Positions 25,856 to 35,250 of a stretch of 64,000 nt of DNA are shown here, in pieces. The stretch is taken from contig CAVUMB010000003.1 of NCBI GenBank assembly GCA_963742405.1, forward strand, positions 62,001 to 126,000. Reading direction: 5' to 3'. Position 1 is the stretch's first letter. Each line of letters begins with the position of its first letter. The DNA comes from JAGVSR01 sp963742405. GTDB taxonomy: Bacteria > Pseudomonadota > Alphaproteobacteria > Rhizobiales > Hyphomicrobiaceae. A program made the position numbers and the translations under genes. Under the pieces are notes generated by a model. The model did no database searches and was not told where the DNA came from. It saw nothing but the letters and a program-made list of their open reading frames with translations.

Positions 25856-26911
25856 GTGTTTGAAATTTTCGGCAGCCTGTTTCTGGGTATGCCTGTCTGG
25901 GTCTGGCTCGCGTTTCTCGCGACCGTCGTCGTCATTCTGGTCATCGACTTGGGGTTGCTGCACGGAGAGGCTCACGAACCGACCCTTAAGGAAAGCATGG
26001 TTCTGGCCGGGGCGTGCATGACGCTTGGCGTTGCATTCTCGGCCGTCGTTTGGTGGCTCTACTACAATGGTATTCCACAATCGCTCGACGACGATATCGT
26101 CAATGCCGCTAGCGACAGTCAGCGGGCCTGGACCGCGTGGGAGCTGTACCTGACGGGATGGGTCGTCGAACAAACGCTGGCCTTCGACAACGTGTTTGTC
26201 ATGGCGATGATCTTCTCATACTTCGCCATTCCGCCGCAGTATCAGCATCGGGTGCTGTTCTACGGCATCCTCGGCGTAATCGTCCTGCGCGCCATCATGA
26301 TCGGGCTTGGAGCGGCGCTGATCCATCAGTTCGACTGGATCCTCTACATCTTCTCGGCCTTCCTGGTGTTCACCGGCATCAAGATGTTCATCATGGCCGA
26401 TCAGAAGCCGGATATCGCCAATAACCCCATCCTCAAGTACATGCGCAAACACATGCGCATCACCGACAAGATCGATGGCGAGAAATTCTTTATTCATTCG
26501 CCTGATCCGAAGACCGGCAAAGTGGTTCGCTGGGCGACGCCGCTGTTCGTCGCGCTGGTGCTGATCGAGTTCGCCGATCTCATCTTCGCAGTCGATTCGG
26601 TGCCCGCGATCTTTTCGATCACACAGGACCCGTTTATCGTCTACACATCGAATATCTTCGCGATCCTGGGTTTGCGCTCGCTGTACTTCGTGTTGGCAGC
26701 CATGGTTCACCGTTTCCACTACCTGAAGTACGCCTTGTCGCTGGTGCTGGTCTACGTCGGCAGCAAGATCTTCGTGCAGCAGTTTATCGGCAAGATCGAC
26801 CCTGCCATCAGCCTTGGTATTACCGTCTCGATCCTGCTCGGCGGTATTCTCTTGTCGTTGTGGAAGACGCGCAACGACCCGCCGGAATCGAAGGTAGTGA
26901 CGGCGCAGTAA
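25856..26911 (+). CDS. alx: TerC/Alx-family integral membrane transporter
   Basis: 351 residues from GTG 25856, with AGGAGA (25842-25847) 8 bases upstream. About eight or nine membrane segments are visible. Conserved acidic blocks lie inside them: ELYLTGWVVEQTLAFDNVFVMAMIF and EFADLIFAVDSVPAIF, the paired TerC motifs that probably bind metal. Alx/TerC proteins export manganese or calcium and help metallate secreted enzymes. In many bacteria alx is controlled by a manganese riboswitch; I see no such motif in the 269-base leader. A strong hairpin follows. Confidence 0.92.
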   Translation: MFEIFGSLFLGMPVWVWLAFLATVVVILVIDLGLLHGEAHEPTLKESMVLAGACMTLGVAFSAVVWWLYYNGIPQSLDDDIVNAASDSQRAWTAWELYLTGWVVEQTLAFDNVFVMAMIFSYFAIPPQYQHRVLFYGILGVIVLRAIMIGLGAALIHQFDWILYIFSAFLVFTGIKMFIMADQKPDIANNPILKYMRKHMRITDKIDGEKFFIHSPDPKTGKVVRWATPLFVALVLIEFADLIFAVDSVPAIFSITQDPFIVYTSNIFAILGLRSLYFVLAAMVHRFHYLKYALSLVLVYVGSKIFVQQFIGKIDPAISLGITVSILLGGILLSLWKTRNDPPESKVVTAQ

Positions 26912-26938
26912 TATGGCAGTTGGGCCGCCGACTATCCT

Positions 26939-26966
26939 GAAGGCGCCGGAGCAATCCGGCGCCTTC
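26939..26966. terminator. Hairpin between convergent alx and comM
   Basis: Perfect 12-base stem GAAGGCGCCGGA/TCCGGCGCCTTC with a GCAA tetraloop (26951-26954). The T-tract after it is weak (ATTGTT). It lies between the ends of two convergent genes, so it may stop transcription from both sides. Confidence 0.7.
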
Positions 26967-26995
26967 ATTGTTCATCTGAGCCTGCTTGGACCGGT

Positions 26996-28522
26996 TCAGG
27001 CCGTCTGGCGCTCGCGCAGTGCTTCGCCGCGATAGGAGAGGGCCTCGGCCACGTGCATACGTCCGACGCCGTCGGCGCCGTCCAGATCGGCGAGTGTTCG
27101 AGCGACACGCAAGACACGATGGAAGCCACGGGCCGATAGTTTCATCGTCTCAGCTGCCTGCCGGAGAAGCGTCAGGCCGTCTGGATCGGGGGCGGTGATC
27201 TCGTCGAGTAGCTGGCCGGACAACTCGGCATTGGTGCGCACTCCTTTGACGCCACGGGTCGTGAAACGGGCGCGCTGGCGCTCGCGGGCGGCGATGACGC
27301 GAGCGCGAACCTCGCGGCTGCCTTCGAGCGACGGCGGCAGAACCAGGTCGGCAGCTGTGACGGCGGGGACTTCGATGTGCAGGTCGACGCGGTCCATCAA
27401 CGGGCCGGAGACGCGCGACTGGTATTCGGCGGCGCAGCGGGGGCCGCGGCGGCAGGTCATGCCTGGTCCACCGCCGCATTTACATGGGTTCATGGCGGCG
27501 ATGAGTTGAATGCGAGCGGGATAGAGGATGCGGTGGTTGGCCCGGGCAACAATGATTTCACCAGTTTCGAGCGGTTGGCGCAGTGCGTCGAGAACATTCG
27601 GCTGATATTCGGGCAATTCGTCAAGGAAGAGCACGCCCAGATGCGCAAGGCTTGCCTCGCCGGGTTTGGGACGTGTGCCGCCGCCGACCAGAGCCGCCAT
27701 GCTGGCTGAGTGATGCGGCGAGCGGAACGGGCGGTCGAGGCACAGCTTGCCACCCATCAGTTCGCCCGCGAGTGAGTGCACCATTGAAACTTCGAGCATC
27801 TCTTCGGGTGTTAGCGGCGGCAGGATCGATGGCAGGCGGGCGGCGAGCATGGATTTGCCGGAGCCGGGCGGGCCAACCATGAGCAGATTGTGCCCACCGG
27901 CAGCGGCGACTTCGAGCGCGCGCTTGGCGCTTTCCTGACCGCGCACGTCTTTCAAATCCGGGAGCGATGTCGAGGTCCGTTCGAGATTTGGTTTGGGACG
28001 CGGCAGGGTTTGCAGGCCTTTGAAGTGATTGACGAGGGAGAGGAGGTGCGGGGCGGCGATGACTTCGACATTTTCGCCCGCCCAAGCGGCTTCTGGTCCG
28101 CACGCTTCGGGGCAGATCAGGCCCTTGCCGATTGCGTTAGCCCCGATCGCGGCGGGCAAGGCGCCGGGGACTGAGCGGATCGATCCGTCAAGTGCCAATT
28201 CGCCGATCGCGGCAAAACCGGACACTGCCTCGGGAGAAATTACGCCCATGGCGACGAGCAGCCCTAGGACAATGGCGAGGTCGTAGTGACTGCCTTCCTT
28301 GGGCAAGTCGGCGGGGGCCAGATTTACGGTGAGATGTTTGTACGGCAGGCCCAATCCGACGGAGTGGAGGGCGTTGCGGACTCGCTCGCGGCTTTCAGCA
28401 ACGGCCTTGTCGGCGAGTCCGACGATGGCGAAGGCCGGATTGCCGGGCGTGATGCGAACCTGAACCTCGACCGCGCGGGCTTCGACGCCCACGAACGCCA
28501 ACGTCGCAATCTGACTGTACAT
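26996..28522 (-). CDS. comM: ComM/YifB-family AAA+ ATPase
   Basis: A 508-residue Mg-chelatase-like protein. The Lon-type N-domain (MYSQIATLAFVGVEA) is followed by the AAA+ core with Walker A GPPGSGKS, Walker B VLFLDELPE, sensor AAMNPCKCGG, a Cys-rich insert (CRRGPRCAAEYQSRVSGPLMDRVDL) and the C-terminal Mg-chelatase helix bundle. ComM is a hexameric helicase that extends branch migration when transformed DNA is integrated. gshB lies 63 bases upstream on the same strand, an order common in Hyphomicrobiales. Confidence 0.95.
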   Translation of the reverse strand: MYSQIATLAFVGVEARAVEVQVRITPGNPAFAIVGLADKAVAESRERVRNALHSVGLGLPYKHLTVNLAPADLPKEGSHYDLAIVLGLLVAMGVISPEAVSGFAAIGELALDGSIRSVPGALPAAIGANAIGKGLICPEACGPEAAWAGENVEVIAAPHLLSLVNHFKGLQTLPRPKPNLERTSTSLPDLKDVRGQESAKRALEVAAAGGHNLLMVGPPGSGKSMLAARLPSILPPLTPEEMLEVSMVHSLAGELMGGKLCLDRPFRSPHHSASMAALVGGGTRPKPGEASLAHLGVLFLDELPEYQPNVLDALRQPLETGEIIVARANHRILYPARIQLIAAMNPCKCGGGPGMTCRRGPRCAAEYQSRVSGPLMDRVDLHIEVPAVTAADLVLPPSLEGSREVRARVIAARERQRARFTTRGVKGVRTNAELSGQLLDEITAPDPDGLTLLRQAAETMKLSARGFHRVLRVARTLADLDGADGVGRMHVAEALSYRGEALRERQTA

Positions 28523-28585
28523 CCACTAACTCCCCACACGTCCCTGGGGATGGAAACGGCGGCAGGCGCCCGATCCGTCGCGGTC

Positions 28586-29539
28586 TCAGCGCACCGCGCG
28601 CTTTTTCTCAATCGCGTCCCAGATCAACGCGGCGATGTCGTTGCCGCCGAAGGCCTTCACTTGGCGTATGCCGGTGGGAGACGTGACGTTGATCTCGGTC
28701 AGATAGTCGCCGATGACATCGATGCCGGTAAAGATCAGGCCGCGCTTTTTGAGTTCAGGCGCAAGGCGGTCGCAGATTTCGCGTTCGCGCTGGGTCAGTT
28801 CGGTTGGTTTTGCGGTGCCGCCAACGTGAAGGTTGGAGCGGGTTTCGCCCTGCGACGGCACGCGGTTGATCGCGCCGGCGACCTCGCCGTCGACCAGGAT
28901 GATCCGCTTGTCGCCGTTGCGGACTTCAGGGCGATATTGCTGCACCATGAAAGGCTCGCGGAACACGGTCTGGAACAGTTCGACGAGCGAGCCGAGGTTG
29001 GTATCTCCCGGCTGGATGCGGAAGACGCTGGCGCCGCCGTTGCCGAAGAGCGGCTTCAGGATGATGTCGTGATATTGCGCTCGAAAAGCCTGCACGTCCT
29101 CGAATGAGCGCGTGACGAGCGTCGGCGGCATCAGGTCGAGAAAGTCGAGTACCCAGATTTTTTCGGGCGCGTTGCGGACATGGGCTGGATCGTTGACGAC
29201 GAGTGTTTCGGGGTGGATGCGTTCGAGCAGGTGTGTCGATGTAATGTAGGCCATGTCGAAAGGCGGATCCTGGCGCAGCAGGACGACGTCTTGCGATAGA
29301 AGATCGACGGTGCGGGGGTCGGAAAGCGCATAGTGATCGCCGATACGGTCGAAAACGTCGAGCGTGGACCCGCGCGCATAAAGTGTGTTCCCGTGCAGCG
29401 CCAGATTTTGCGGGGTGTAATAGAAAATCTCATGCTGGCGGTGGCGCGCTTCAAGCAGGATTGCAAAAGTCGAGTCGCCCCGGATGTCGATCCGATCGAT
29501 CGGATCCATTTGACATGCGATCTTCAGCGTCTTGCCCAC
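28586..29539 (-). CDS. gshB: Glutathione synthetase
   Basis: Joins gamma-glutamylcysteine to glycine with ATP. The 317-residue protein has the GshB N-domain (IACQMDPID, EIFYY) and an ATP-grasp domain: VLRQDPPFDMAYI, NDPAHVRNAPEKIW, ILKPLFGNGGASVF, GDKRIILVDGEVAGAINR, RSNLHVGGTA and the metal-binding EINVTSPTG. Related genomes usually have rsmI-yraN directly upstream; here an OmpA-type lipoprotein gene on the other strand lies between. Confidence 0.96.
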   Translation of the reverse strand: MGKTLKIACQMDPIDRIDIRGDSTFAILLEARHRQHEIFYYTPQNLALHGNTLYARGSTLDVFDRIGDHYALSDPRTVDLLSQDVVLLRQDPPFDMAYITSTHLLERIHPETLVVNDPAHVRNAPEKIWVLDFLDLMPPTLVTRSFEDVQAFRAQYHDIILKPLFGNGGASVFRIQPGDTNLGSLVELFQTVFREPFMVQQYRPEVRNGDKRIILVDGEVAGAINRVPSQGETRSNLHVGGTAKPTELTQREREICDRLAPELKKRGLIFTGIDVIGDYLTEINVTSPTGIRQVKAFGGNDIAALIWDAIEKKRAVR

Positions 29540-29679
29540 GTCTCACCTACGCGCCGCCCTAATTGACTGGCACAGGGATAGCGGTGCGGCGGGGAAACGC
29601 AATCGCGGCGACGGGCCGTTCACGGGTTGTTAACCGTGGTCAGCCTTTGTTGCACCCCAGTGTGGCGTGGAGTTCCCTG

Positions 29680-30201
29680 ATGTTTGCGCGTTTTGTTGTC
29701 GTTGCCACCGTGTCCGTACTGGCGGCTCTTCTCGGCGCTTGTGCCAACAAGTCGGCAGATGGCGGGTCGGCCAGTCTGTTGGGCGGAGACGGAAGCGGGG
29801 GCTTTGGTAAAGGCCGGGCGATCCCCGGGACGGCCGAGGATTTCAAATCCGGTACGCGGGATCTGGTCTATTTTTCAAGCGACAGTTCGGATCTAACGCC
29901 CGAAGCGCAGCAGACGCTCATTGAGCAGGCGCGCTGGCTGCAACAGTATCCGCAACATCAAATCATGGTCGAAGGCCATGCCGACGAACGCGGTACGCGG
30001 GAATACAATCTTGCGCTTGGTGCTCGCCGCGCGCAGGCCGTACGACACTTCCTAGCCCAGCAAGGTGTTGCCAACGCACGACTGCGGACGATTTCCTTCG
30101 GTAAGGAGCGGCCGGTCGCAGTGTGTGACGATATCTCGTGCTGGTCGCAGAATCGGCGTGCGCAGACCGTCCTGGGCGGCGCTGCCATCAGTTCTCGCTG
30201 A
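29680..30201 (+). CDS. OmpA-domain lipoprotein (Pal-like)
   Basis: 173 residues from ATG 29680. A lipoprotein signal ends in LLGAC (Cys21), followed by a short Gly/Ser linker and a peptidoglycan-binding OmpA domain (LVYFSSDSSDLTPEAQ, VEGHADERGTREYNLALGARRA, ISFGKERPVA). It resembles Pal, which tethers the outer membrane to the wall and works with TolB, but tolB is not adjacent, so the pal symbol is withheld. An extra Cys pair (VCDDISC) near the end may form a disulfide. Confidence 0.88.
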   Translation: MFARFVVVATVSVLAALLGACANKSADGGSASLLGGDGSGGFGKGRAIPGTAEDFKSGTRDLVYFSSDSSDLTPEAQQTLIEQARWLQQYPQHQIMVEGHADERGTREYNLALGARRAQAVRHFLAQQGVANARLRTISFGKERPVAVCDDISCWSQNRRAQTVLGGAAISSR

Positions 30202-30205
30202 GGTC

Positions 30206-30598
30206 TTAAAGGCCGCTCTCGATTACGCGGGGCCAGCGCCGGGGAGCTATGAGTATCAGATCAAACTGGATCTCGTGGTTCCTGTAGGATCTGTTTTGCG
30301 CGACCCAAAGAGTTGCGGCGCGGCGGACGCGGGCGCGTTGGGATGCTCCGACGGCCGCGTGCGCTTCCTCGTCTGTCACATCCAACCGGTGCTTGACCTC
30401 GATGAAGGATAAGCGTCGACCGCGTACGGCAACCAGATCGATTTCTCCGGCATTGGATTTCCAGCGGCGGTCGAGAATGCGAAAGCCGCGCAGACGAAGG
30501 GCGACACTCGCGATCCATTCAGATCGCAAGCCGGCGCGATAGCGGGCTTGCCGTTCGCCCCTGGGACCGGCGTTGTGTTGCTCTTTGTCGGACGTCAT
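30206..30598 (-). CDS. yraN: YraN/UPF0102 nuclease-fold protein
   Basis: 130 residues with the restriction-endonuclease-like core GEIDLVAVRGRRLSFIEVKHR (D and ExK positions kept), followed by AVGASQRARVRRAA. YraN proteins are predicted DNA nucleases of unknown role, nearly always next to rsmI. The start overlaps the rsmI stop codon by four bases (30595-30598), so the pair is translationally coupled. Confidence 0.92.
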   Translation of the reverse strand: MTSDKEQHNAGPRGERQARYRAGLRSEWIASVALRLRGFRILDRRWKSNAGEIDLVAVRGRRLSFIEVKHRLDVTDEEAHAAVGASQRARVRRAATLWVAQNRSYRNHEIQFDLILIAPRRWPRVIESGL

Positions 30599-31533
30599 TG
30601 CGGCTTGTCCGATTTGAGTTTCAAACCGAGATCATACACGCGCGCCTTGGGGACCGACAGCCTGTCGGCCACAGCTTTGGCAGCGTCGCGCAGGCTCATG
30701 TGTGCCAGCGCTGCCTGCAGGGCAGCGGCGATCGCCTCGTCGGTGGCTGTTGTGGTGCCGGGTGGCCCGACGATTATGACGATTTCACCCTTGGGCTCTG
30801 ATTGTGCAAATCGCCCGGCGAGGGCCGACAGGGGACCGCGCTGCACGTCCTCATGCAATTTCGTCAACTCCCGCGCGATCGCAGCCGGGCGATCACCGAG
30901 GGTTTCAGACAGATCGGCTAGCGTTTCGGCGACGCGGGTCGGTGCTTCGAAAAAGATTAAGCTCGCCGGAACCGGCGCCAGTTCCATCATGCGGCTGCGG
31001 CGGGCGCCGGAGCGGGGCGGCAAGAAGCCCGCAAACAGGAACGTGTCGGTCGGCAGGCCGGCAACAGACAAAGCCGTCAGGACCGCACTGGCTCCGGGTA
31101 TGGCGATGACGGTGTGGCTGTCGGCGATGGCATCGCGAACGAGTTTGTAACCGGGATCGGAGACGAGCGGCGTGCCGGCGTCCGAGATGAGGGAAATGCG
31201 GGCGCCGCGCGCGAGGTCTGCCAGGATGCGGGGCCGCTGCTCTTCGGCGTTGTGTTCGTGGTACGGGCGCAAGGTGCGGCCAATGCCGTAGTGGGCCACG
31301 AGCGTACGGCTGTGTCGTGTATCTTCACAGTAAATGACGTCGGACTTGGCCAGAGTGGCCAGGGCGCGCAACGAGATGTCAGCCAGATTGCCAATCGGCG
31401 TGGCGATTAAATAGAGACCCGGTGCCAGAGCATCGCTGAGGTGACGCGCGAGGTCGGCCGTTACCCGGGCCATAACCCCGCTGGTGTCATCGGCTGCGCG
31501 GTCAACGTCCGCGTTCGGGTCGTTCTTGCTCAT
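30595..31533 (-). CDS. rsmI: 16S rRNA (cytidine1402-2'-O)-methyltransferase
   Basis: Methylates the ribose of C1402 in the decoding centre, together with RsmH on the same base. The 312-residue protein has the tetrapyrrole-methylase-type fold: LYLIATPIGNLADIS, YCEDTRHSRTL, ISLISDAGTPLVSDPG, VIAIPGASAVLTAL, FAGFLPPRSGAR, IFFEAPTRV. ATG 31533 has AAGG upstream; a longer reading from 31563 is open but lacks support. yraN follows with a four-base overlap. Confidence 0.95.
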   Translation of the reverse strand: MSKNDPNADVDRAADDTSGVMARVTADLARHLSDALAPGLYLIATPIGNLADISLRALATLAKSDVIYCEDTRHSRTLVAHYGIGRTLRPYHEHNAEEQRPRILADLARGARISLISDAGTPLVSDPGYKLVRDAIADSHTVIAIPGASAVLTALSVAGLPTDTFLFAGFLPPRSGARRSRMMELAPVPASLIFFEAPTRVAETLADLSETLGDRPAAIARELTKLHEDVQRGPLSALAGRFAQSEPKGEIVIIVGPPGTTTATDEAIAAALQAALAHMSLRDAAKAVADRLSVPKARVYDLGLKLKSDKPQ

Positions 31534-31627
31534 CGGCGCCGCCTTGCAAAGCGGACGCTGCAAAGCCCGCCACGGCTGTTTCGCCCGCCTGTGCCAAGAG
31601 TGCCAGCCAATTCCGTATTTTCAAAGG

Positions 31628-32002
31628 TCAGGCGGCGATGGGCTCGCGGCGGCGGAACTGTTCGCGGCGGAAGGCCGTGGGCGCGGGTGGCACCGGACTT
31701 GGGCGTTGCAGCGTATAATGTAGTGCCGGGGCCATCTCCTCGCGCAGGCGCTGAAGCGCATACGTGGCAGCATCGACTTGGGCGGCTGCGGTGCGATGGT
31801 TGGCGAGGGCACGGGTGGATCGGGTCTGGGCGTCGAACAGAATGCCTGAAATGCAGGCCCACTGTTCGCCGGTAGACCGGAGCGGCGGCAGCGGGGTTGC
31901 GGCAATCGGGTGATTGTGATGCTGGCCTGAGCGCAGACCGTCAACAGCCGCGCGAAACCATTGCGCAGCTTGCCGTCGCTTGATTGGAAATGAAAAGCGC
32001 AT
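31628..32002 (-). CDS. Hypothetical basic protein
   Basis: A 124-residue reading from ATG 32002, with the frame open further to ATG 32095. The sequence is rich in Arg, Ala and Gln (KRRQAAQWFRAAVDGLRSG, LANHRTAAAQVDAATYALQRLREE). It ends in a Pro/Arg tail (PSPVPPAPTAFRREQFRRRE). The upstream DNA from 32000 to 32200 is AT-rich and looks non-coding, which favours the shorter form. No start has a good ribosome site and no family is recognised. Confidence 0.5.
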   Translation of the reverse strand: MRFSFPIKRRQAAQWFRAAVDGLRSGQHHNHPIAATPLPPLRSTGEQWACISGILFDAQTRSTRALANHRTAAAQVDAATYALQRLREEMAPALHYTLQRPSPVPPAPTAFRREQFRRREPIAA

Positions 32003-32121
32003 GGTGTTGTTGTTTTGAGCGCGATTTGACCAGTCGAGCAGAAATGAGCGCATTTGCGAAAGCAAAATGCGGTGCAATACGCTCAAGACCGGCATGAATT
32101 CGCCGGTTCAGTCTGGGCATG

Positions 32122-32190
32122 GAATTAAAATCGCTCTATTCGCGGTTTTCCACAAGACTAATTCCACGCAAGCGATTTATTTTTTAATTC
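32122..32190. repeat. AT-rich imperfect inverted repeat
   Basis: GAATTAAAATCGCT (32122-32135) is mirrored by AGCGATTTATTTTTTAATTC (32171-32190), with six extra bases in the right arm. The surrounding gap is clearly more AT-rich than the genome. It lies upstream of the basic hypothetical gene and downstream of the DUF1287 gene, both on the minus strand. It could be a terminator, an operator or a promoter-proximal structure. Confidence 0.5.
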
Positions 32191-32216
32191 GATCGTCTTT
32201 CGCAGGTGCGAGGTGG

Positions 32217-33746
32217 TCACCGCGGTGAAAGGTGTGCCGGAGAGGAGCCGGTTGACATCCCGGCTTTCAGGATCGGCTTGCCTGGCGTGGAAGTGGCTCG
32301 CGCCTCGCGGTCCGGTTTCGACTGGATTGGAGACACCCTCGAGGTAGGTTGGGTTGAGGGTGGCTGGCGTCCGGGGCGAAGGCCAGTAAACCGATAGTGG
32401 CCGGTAATTTCATCGACAAACAAGCCGTCTTCCTGCTGCGGACCCCAGCCGCGATTGTGAATAATGAGGGGCCGACCTGACGGGCCGGTCTGATCGGAAA
32501 CCACAGCAATGTGCGTTCGCGAGTGACGGTTCTGAGGCCGCCAATAACTCACAATATCGCCTGGCTTGTAATCCTCCGGGAAACTTGAGATTGGGAGGCT
32601 TTCTCCGAAACGCGAAAAAAACTTACGCAGGGTATCGACGCGCCGATGGTCGATATTCGGATCGCCGGAGCCGGTTTTCGTCGTCTGCACCAATTCCTGC
32701 AAATCGATCCCTAAGTCGCGGTAGGCGCGAATGATAACATCGGTGCAGACGCCATACATGGGGTGGACATCGCCCATTGGGTATTTGAGCCGGGTATATC
32801 GGTCATTGTAGATGACAAAGCTTTCCAGCTGGCGGCGGGCCGAAGCGGCGAGCGCCAGACCGAAACTATCTGGGTCTCCGGGTGTCCACGTGACGGGTCG
32901 AGGTGTTCGAGTGGGCTCAGGTTCAAAACGGCACTGAGAGAGACTTGCGGCGAGATCAGTGGGGCCACCGGGGAGTTCTGAGACTGGAGCCGTGACGTCT
33001 GGCTGGCGGGGGTGTACGGCCGTTGGGGGCAGCAAAAGGGTTGCGACCGCCGCGGGATGGCCGGGAACGGCCAAGATCACGTCGGCCAGAGGTTCGACCG
33101 CGGGGCTTTCGGTGGATTGTAGGCTGAGAGCGGCCGGATTGGGTCGGGCCGGAATGGGCACGACCAGATCAACAATCGGTCCGGCCGCCGGTACCAAGCC
33201 AAAGTCAGGTGCCGCAGCTTTCGTGGCGGTTGGCGAGGGTTGAACGGCGGTGACCTGTAACGCGGTGGCTGTGGCTTCGATCAGCGGCCGTGACTCAAGG
33301 GCGGCTGCAGTCAACTGTGGTTCGTCGGGGAACAGTCCGACCACCGGCGTTGCGCTCGCCGGCAAGCCGACTAGCGCATGCCGTGCTCCGGGCGTCAGGC
33401 CTATCAATTCGACTTGGCCGGCAGATTGCGTGTAACGGGCGACACCAATCGTCAGGGCGACCAGCACCACCGGCAGTGCCAGCATGATCGCGTCGGCGCG
33501 GTCCGCCCGGTTCATGGTGATGAGGCGCTGCCATGCCGCGCTCAATGCGGACGTCACGGCACGGTAAGAACTTTGCGGTGGCGCTCGGCGTGTCACCGGC
33601 CGATGCGGCGGTGCCGGCCTGGGTAATTTTTGTGCGGCTGTCTTGGGTGTCGAAGGGCGACGGCTGCGGGTCGTGTCGAGCGGCAACGGAGTTGTGGTCC
33701 GCTGGCGCTTGGGCGACTGCGATTTGTGCTTCCTTTGCTTCTTCAC
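32217..33746 (-). CDS. DUF1287-domain protein with long Pro-rich periplasmic spacer
   Basis: 509 residues. A basic cytoplasmic N-terminus is followed by a membrane segment (IMLALPVVLVALTIGVARY, about 87-105) and a low-complexity Pro/Ala/Val spacer of about 170 residues. The C-terminal DUF1287 domain is of the NlpC/P60-like papain fold: KYPMGDVHPMYGVCTDVIIRAY in pieces (putative catalytic Cys in GVCTD), then HIAVVSD (His) and IIHNRGWGPQQED. DUF1287 proteins are predicted cell-wall hydrolases or amidases. A Pro/Arg tail extends past the domain. Confidence 0.87.
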   Translation of the reverse strand: MKKQRKHKSQSPKRQRTTTPLPLDTTRSRRPSTPKTAAQKLPRPAPPHRPVTRRAPPQSSYRAVTSALSAAWQRLITMNRADRADAIMLALPVVLVALTIGVARYTQSAGQVELIGLTPGARHALVGLPASATPVVGLFPDEPQLTAAALESRPLIEATATALQVTAVQPSPTATKAAAPDFGLVPAAGPIVDLVVPIPARPNPAALSLQSTESPAVEPLADVILAVPGHPAAVATLLLPPTAVHPRQPDVTAPVSELPGGPTDLAASLSQCRFEPEPTRTPRPVTWTPGDPDSFGLALAASARRQLESFVIYNDRYTRLKYPMGDVHPMYGVCTDVIIRAYRDLGIDLQELVQTTKTGSGDPNIDHRRVDTLRKFFSRFGESLPISSFPEDYKPGDIVSYWRPQNRHSRTHIAVVSDQTGPSGRPLIIHNRGWGPQQEDGLFVDEITGHYRFTGLRPGRQPPSTQPTSRVSPIQSKPDREARATSTPGKPILKAGMSTGSSPAHLSPR

Positions 33747-33859
33747 GGTCGCGCGCCTCGCACCTGATTCCCAGGCAGAACAGCTATTACTCTATCGGGT
33801 AAGTGACGGGCGGACCATGGCAAAGCGGCTTCGCCATTGAGATGGTGAAAGGCCTGTGG

Positions 33860-34756
33860 TCAGGCGGTTGCGGCGGGAAAGCCGATCAAGCGGTGAATAT
33901 CGGCCGGGGTTGCGCCCTCCGCTCGCAGAGTTCGAAGGGTCGTATCGCGCAGTGTTTTTGAGAGCTTGCGTCCCGTGCGGTCGAGGATCAGGCGGTGGTG
34001 ATGATAAACCGGTGCGGGCAGACCGAGCAGGACTTGGAGTAACCGGTGCAAGTCGGTGGCGGCATACAGATCCCGGCCGCGCGTCACAACCGTGATGCCT
34101 TGCGCGGCATCGTCGAGGACTACGGCCAGATGATAACTTGCCGGAGTATCTTTGCGCACGATGACCGCATCGCCCCAGCGGCCCGGATCGGCAGCGACCA
34201 CTGTCGGATTGGTGGCGGATTCGCCGTTCCATTCACAAAAGGTCAGCGGCTCACCGTCAAGGATCGACGCTGCAGCCTCTAGCGCCCGGTCCATGTTGAT
34301 GCGCAAACAATAGGGCTGCCCGGCTTCTATGCGGTGAAAGCCCTCTTTGGCGGTCACGTTTCTGTAGAGCCCCGGGTAGAGCGGTGCCCCGTCGGGATCG
34401 GAACCCCATGAGCGCGCCGTTGCGACAGCGGCCTCAATGTCACCCCGGGTCGCAAAGCAAGGGTAGAGCAGGTCGTGATCGAGCAAAACGGCTGCTGCCG
34501 CGCGGTATGCTCCAAAGCGACTTGATTGGTGCAAAACCGGCTCTTCCCACTGCAGTCCAAGCCAATGCAGATCATCGAATATGCGGCTGACGTATTCTTT
34601 GCTGCTCCGCTCGAGATCAATATCTTCGACACGTAAGAGGAAACGTCCGCCTTGGCTTCGTGCTAACTCATATCCCGTAATCGCCGACAAGGCGTGGCCG
34701 AGATGCAGGTCACCGTTCGGGCTAGGAGCAAATCGGGTGGCGAACGGGTTGCGCAC
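33860..34756 (-). CDS. gluQ: Glutamyl-Q tRNA(Asp) synthetase
   Basis: Activates glutamate and attaches it to queuosine at position 34 of tRNA-Asp, without charging a tRNA end. The 298-residue protein matches the truncated GluRS catalytic core: FAPSPNGDLHLGHA (HLGH at 18-21), LRVEDIDLERS, YHLAVVLDDAAQGITVVTRG and the KLSK loop (GRKLSKTL). No anticodon-binding domain follows. Only one of the usual zinc-ligand cysteines of this family is evident (YPCFATR), a difference worth noting. Confidence 0.94.
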   Translation of the reverse strand: MRNPFATRFAPSPNGDLHLGHALSAITGYELARSQGGRFLLRVEDIDLERSSKEYVSRIFDDLHWLGLQWEEPVLHQSSRFGAYRAAAAVLLDHDLLYPCFATRGDIEAAVATARSWGSDPDGAPLYPGLYRNVTAKEGFHRIEAGQPYCLRINMDRALEAAASILDGEPLTFCEWNGESATNPTVVAADPGRWGDAVIVRKDTPASYHLAVVLDDAAQGITVVTRGRDLYAATDLHRLLQVLLGLPAPVYHHHRLILDRTGRKLSKTLRDTTLRTLRAEGATPADIHRLIGFPAATA

Positions 34757-34835
34757 TGGACAGTCTCATAGGCGCCAATATCGCCAATGCGTACTGTTTA
34801 GCTGCTGAACTCACCTCAGCACAAGGCGCTGGGGA

Positions 34836-35159
34836 TCAGTCGAAGAAATCCATGAAGCGGCGCATGCCGCTTTTCCTCTGGCCATGGCGGTAGCTGTCGT
34901 CATCATCATCGTCGTAACGCCGACCGTCATCGCGTCGCGGGCGGTCATAGCGGTCGTCATTGCGAAAAACAGCGGGACGAACGGGCTCCGACGCTACAGG
35001 GCGGCTTGAACTGTCATCGTCGCGCCCCAGCCGTTCACCGATTTTTTCCAACTCACCGCGGTCAAGCCAAACGCCGCGGCATTCGGGGCATGTGTCAACA
35101 GTAACCCCTGCCTTTTCGATTTCTGTCATTGCCGTCGCGCAGACGGGGCAGTTCAACAT
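34836..35159 (-). CDS. TFIIB-type zinc-ribbon protein
   Basis: 107 residues. The zinc ribbon uses Cys4, Cys7, Cys24 and Cys27 (CPVC ... CPEC), followed by RGVWLDRGELEKI, the hallmark of the small zf-TFIIB family. A long disordered tail is rich in Asp, Arg and Tyr (RYDRPRRDDGRRYDDDDDD) and ends MRRFMDFFD. Function unknown; such proteins are common in alphaproteobacteria. Confidence 0.88.
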   Translation of the reverse strand: MLNCPVCATAMTEIEKAGVTVDTCPECRGVWLDRGELEKIGERLGRDDDSSSRPVASEPVRPAVFRNDDRYDRPRRDDGRRYDDDDDDSYRHGQRKSGMRRFMDFFD

Positions 35160-35250
35160 CTGTCATTGCCTCTTCCAACGAGAGCTGCCAGCCAGCGCCC
35201 GTGTTCGGTGAGGAAGTAGGAAGACTTTGTGGGAATGAAAGGAGGTTGCT

